In this document: piece after piece, positions 61,950 to 64,000 of the stretch
How positions within the stretch are numbered: position 1 is the stretch's first letter
Layout of the letters: the number at the start of each line of letters is the position of its first letter
Assembly: GCA_024734495.1 (NCBI GenBank)
Contig: JALMQS010000187.1
Location: 11,213,300 to 11,277,299 of the forward strand
Length of the DNA stretch: 64,000 nt
From: Forficula auricularia
Lineage: Eukaryota; Arthropoda; Insecta; Dermaptera; Forficulidae
Direction of reading: 5' to 3'
Made by a program: the position numbers and the translations under genes
The notes under the pieces: model-generated
Told to the model about the DNA's origin: nothing
The model's database searches: none
What the model saw: the letters and a program-made list of their open reading frames with translations, nothing else

Positions 61950-62554
61950 AATCACATAGTAAATACGTAGCAGAATATACATTCTTATTTATTTTCCTGT
62001 TTGTTACTATGTCAAAAAAGAACAAAAAAAGACATAGAGAACAAAAAAGGACAAGAACACAGTTTTGTTCCAGTTTCATTGAACAAAACATGCAAAAGTT
62101 TTCTTCCCCCAAAGGATGCTAAGTTAATAAATATTTCGAACATTATTTTAGGGAATAGAAAAAAATAAATAATAATAAAAAGAAAAGACAGAACAAAGTT
62201 TTCAAATAAGACACATTAAAGTTGAAAAAAATCCCTAAATTTTTCTCTTTTAATGTATTATTGATGTTTAATAAAGTTGTAGATTAATGAAGGAAATTAG
62301 AATTTTTCTTCTTAACTTTTTAATGTTTTGGAATTTTTATTTTTATTACTTATATGTAACATAAAATATCTATTTTTCCCTTTTTATTATTGTTATTATT
62401 TCTTAATAGAATATTTTTACATACCTACTTTTTATATTGTGTGTTAATCTAGTCCATTTTTTTCTAATTACATTATTTATGTATTTAGTTAATGGAATAA
62501 AATTCTAGGAAGCTAGTTCCATCAAAAACCTCTTAGTATTGAATTCGAGGCAAA
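61950..62554. other. No gene seen
   Basis: AT-rich sequence without recognisable repeats or frames. Confidence 0.4.
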
Positions 62555-63410
62555 AATAAGCTGACATGTTCTGATGTGGCCATCCGCTTGACTTTACCAT
62601 ACAACTCACTCTCACTTATATTTAATATTTAATAAAATTATTTATAATCATGTAGGGGGGGGGGGGGGGGGTTAGTTTTTGAATTTTTAGACTCCTGGGA
62701 CCCACTGATTATGTATACAAAATTTGGTTTAGTTTGGTAAATGGCCAAGATTTTCATTTTTTGAATCTCCGCCCCACCCCACACCCCCATTTCGGGCGGT
62801 TAGCTTTTACATTTTTAGACTTCTGGGGACCCACTGATTATGTATACAAAATTTGGTTGAGTTTGGTAAATGGCCAAGATTTTCATTTTTTGAACCTCCT
62901 CCCCCCATTTTGGGCGGTTAGATTTTGCATTTTTTAGACTTCTGGGGGTCCACTGATTATGTATGCAAAATTTGGTTGAGTTTGCTCAAACGACCTAGAT
63001 TTTTAATTTTTAACCCCCCCCCCCTCGACCCCCCCTTAATTTTGTGGTCGATATGCCACCAACATCTAATCAGCTCTTAATCTCAATGGACCAAAACTAC
63101 GTGTGAAATTTGGTTTCGATATTCAACTAGTTTTTGAGGCTAGCTCGTCCACAAATTTGGTAACGAACAGACTAACTAACTAACAGACATTTTGACAAAA
63201 CAATTATTATCTCGAAAAATATAATTTTTTCGATGTTCACTTATTAAGAGCTTTTTTGTAGAGCGAAATCGCCATGGTTTCGCTCAATTTTTTTAATCAA
63301 AATAGTTTCAGCCGTTTTTTGAGATATTTTGAAAAAAAGAAGGAAAAAACCCACTTTTTTCATGCACGATTACAATACTTGACCATACCCTGTATAGTAA
63401 AGTAAAAAGG
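62555..63410 (+). repeat. Repeat J, copy 4
   Basis: AGCTGACATGTTCTGATGTG through three GGGCGGTTAG...CCACTGATTATGTAT(A/G)C blocks to TAGCTCGTCCACAAA and TATAGTAAAGTAAAA. A long G run occurs at 62656-62670. The 67-codon frame at 62734 is part of the repeat. Confidence 0.75.
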
Positions 63411-63494
63411 CAATTAGAGCAAAATCCGATATATTTTGAAACGCATGTTTGTTTATAACTCACGGACCACTTATTTACTTGTTTATATTTTCAA

Positions 63495-63524
63495 TTGATG
63501 AATAGAGGAAAGCCTCTCGAAACT
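63495..63524 (+). repeat. Hammerhead-like hairpin, diverged
   Basis: TTGATGA, stem AGAGG/CCTCT with loop AAAG, then C and GAAAC. The first core base is T instead of C. Confidence 0.35.
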
Positions 63525-63956
63525 ATAGTCCTTTATAAATAAATTAAAAATCTATTTTTCCAGCAGAGGACACACTCTTTTATTGTCTCCTTTAATTTAT
63601 AACGATTCTATTGGTGATTAAGTGAATGAAATTTATAGTATTGTGTTGGCTGGAACAAGAACAAGAACAAGTAGGGAATGGTTTGTCTAATCTGTGTGTA
63701 ATCTAATAAAAGGGCCAGTGAATGGATCATTAGCCACAAGCGAGAACTAACTCTTCTGCAACTGTTATGCATATCCAATGAGCTGATACAAGATTCACCC
63801 CTGCCTGCTCTTATTTATGCCACAAGCATTTACAGTGATAAATAGCCCCCCCTCTCAAAGACTATTTCCTATTGCATCTTCAATATCCTTTTATAGCATG
63901 TTACTTTTGAGATTATATCAAATCAAATGGATAATATAATGTTTAATCAACGAATA

Positions 63957-64000
63957 TACAGGGTGTTCCAAAGAACTTGTTCATTAAAAGTTTTCATGGA
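63957..64000 (+). mobile_element. Element end with ACAGGGTGTTCC, cut by window edge
   Basis: TATACAGGGTGTTCCAAAGA, CTTGTTCATTAAAAGTTTTC matches the inverse of 13210-13257. The element continues beyond the window. Confidence 0.55.

Overview
This is AT-rich, intron- and transposon-dominated animal DNA, almost certainly from an arthropod and probably an insect. The evidence is mariner, hAT and PIF/Harbinger remnants, jockey-like LINEs, Penelope-like pieces, a tRNA-derived SINE and a nuclear 18S rRNA fragment. There are no bacterial operons, and nearly all long open frames are transposon remnants or fall inside repeats.

The only host genes I can support are two paralogues on the minus strand, here called A and B. 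Each has four very small exons separated by kilobases of repeats. Exon 1 encodes a signal peptide starting MVN, with a TATA-like box about 70 bp upstream. Exon 2 carries a D-F-C-S-E-K motif. Exon 3 carries K-C...I-C-L-P. Exon 4 carries the remaining cysteines and the stop. Gene B (exons at 45095-45158, 34206-34292, 30775-30882, 30550-30710) is intact: 139 codons, every intron in phase 1, six cysteines in the mature part. Gene A (16792-16870, 15283-15366, 8055-8226, 7784-7987) has the same layout but carries at least two apparent one-base frame disruptions near its 3' end. Promoters and 3' flanks are also alignable, so the pair looks like a segmental tandem duplication that transposons later inflated. 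I do not recognise the protein family.

Layout. 0-7.5 kb: repeats, a hAT copy, a LINE 3' end, a DD34D mariner scrap and a decayed DD41D mariner. 7.7-16.9 kb: gene A, with a LINE, a 20-bp minisatellite, two large palindromes and a Harbinger element in its introns. 17-27 kb: composite repeats, a GC-rich promoter-like patch, an 18S rRNA retrocopy with target-site duplication, and tandem repeats. 27.2-30.4 kb: a complete hAT copy lying in the 3' flank of gene B. 30.5-45.2 kb: gene B with palindromes, LINEs and a second Harbinger in its introns. 46-64 kb: repeats only, including a SINE, a Penelope-type endonuclease fragment, an inverted (twin-primed) LINE, a 2.86-kb hAT copy with perfect 8-bp duplication, and a second hAT whose 3' end holds tandem tRNA-like units.

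A recurring theme is short hairpins built on CTGANGA...GAAA, resembling hammerhead ribozyme cores, sitting in snapback repeats. Coordinates of repeat edges are estimates by eye unless a target-site duplication is given.
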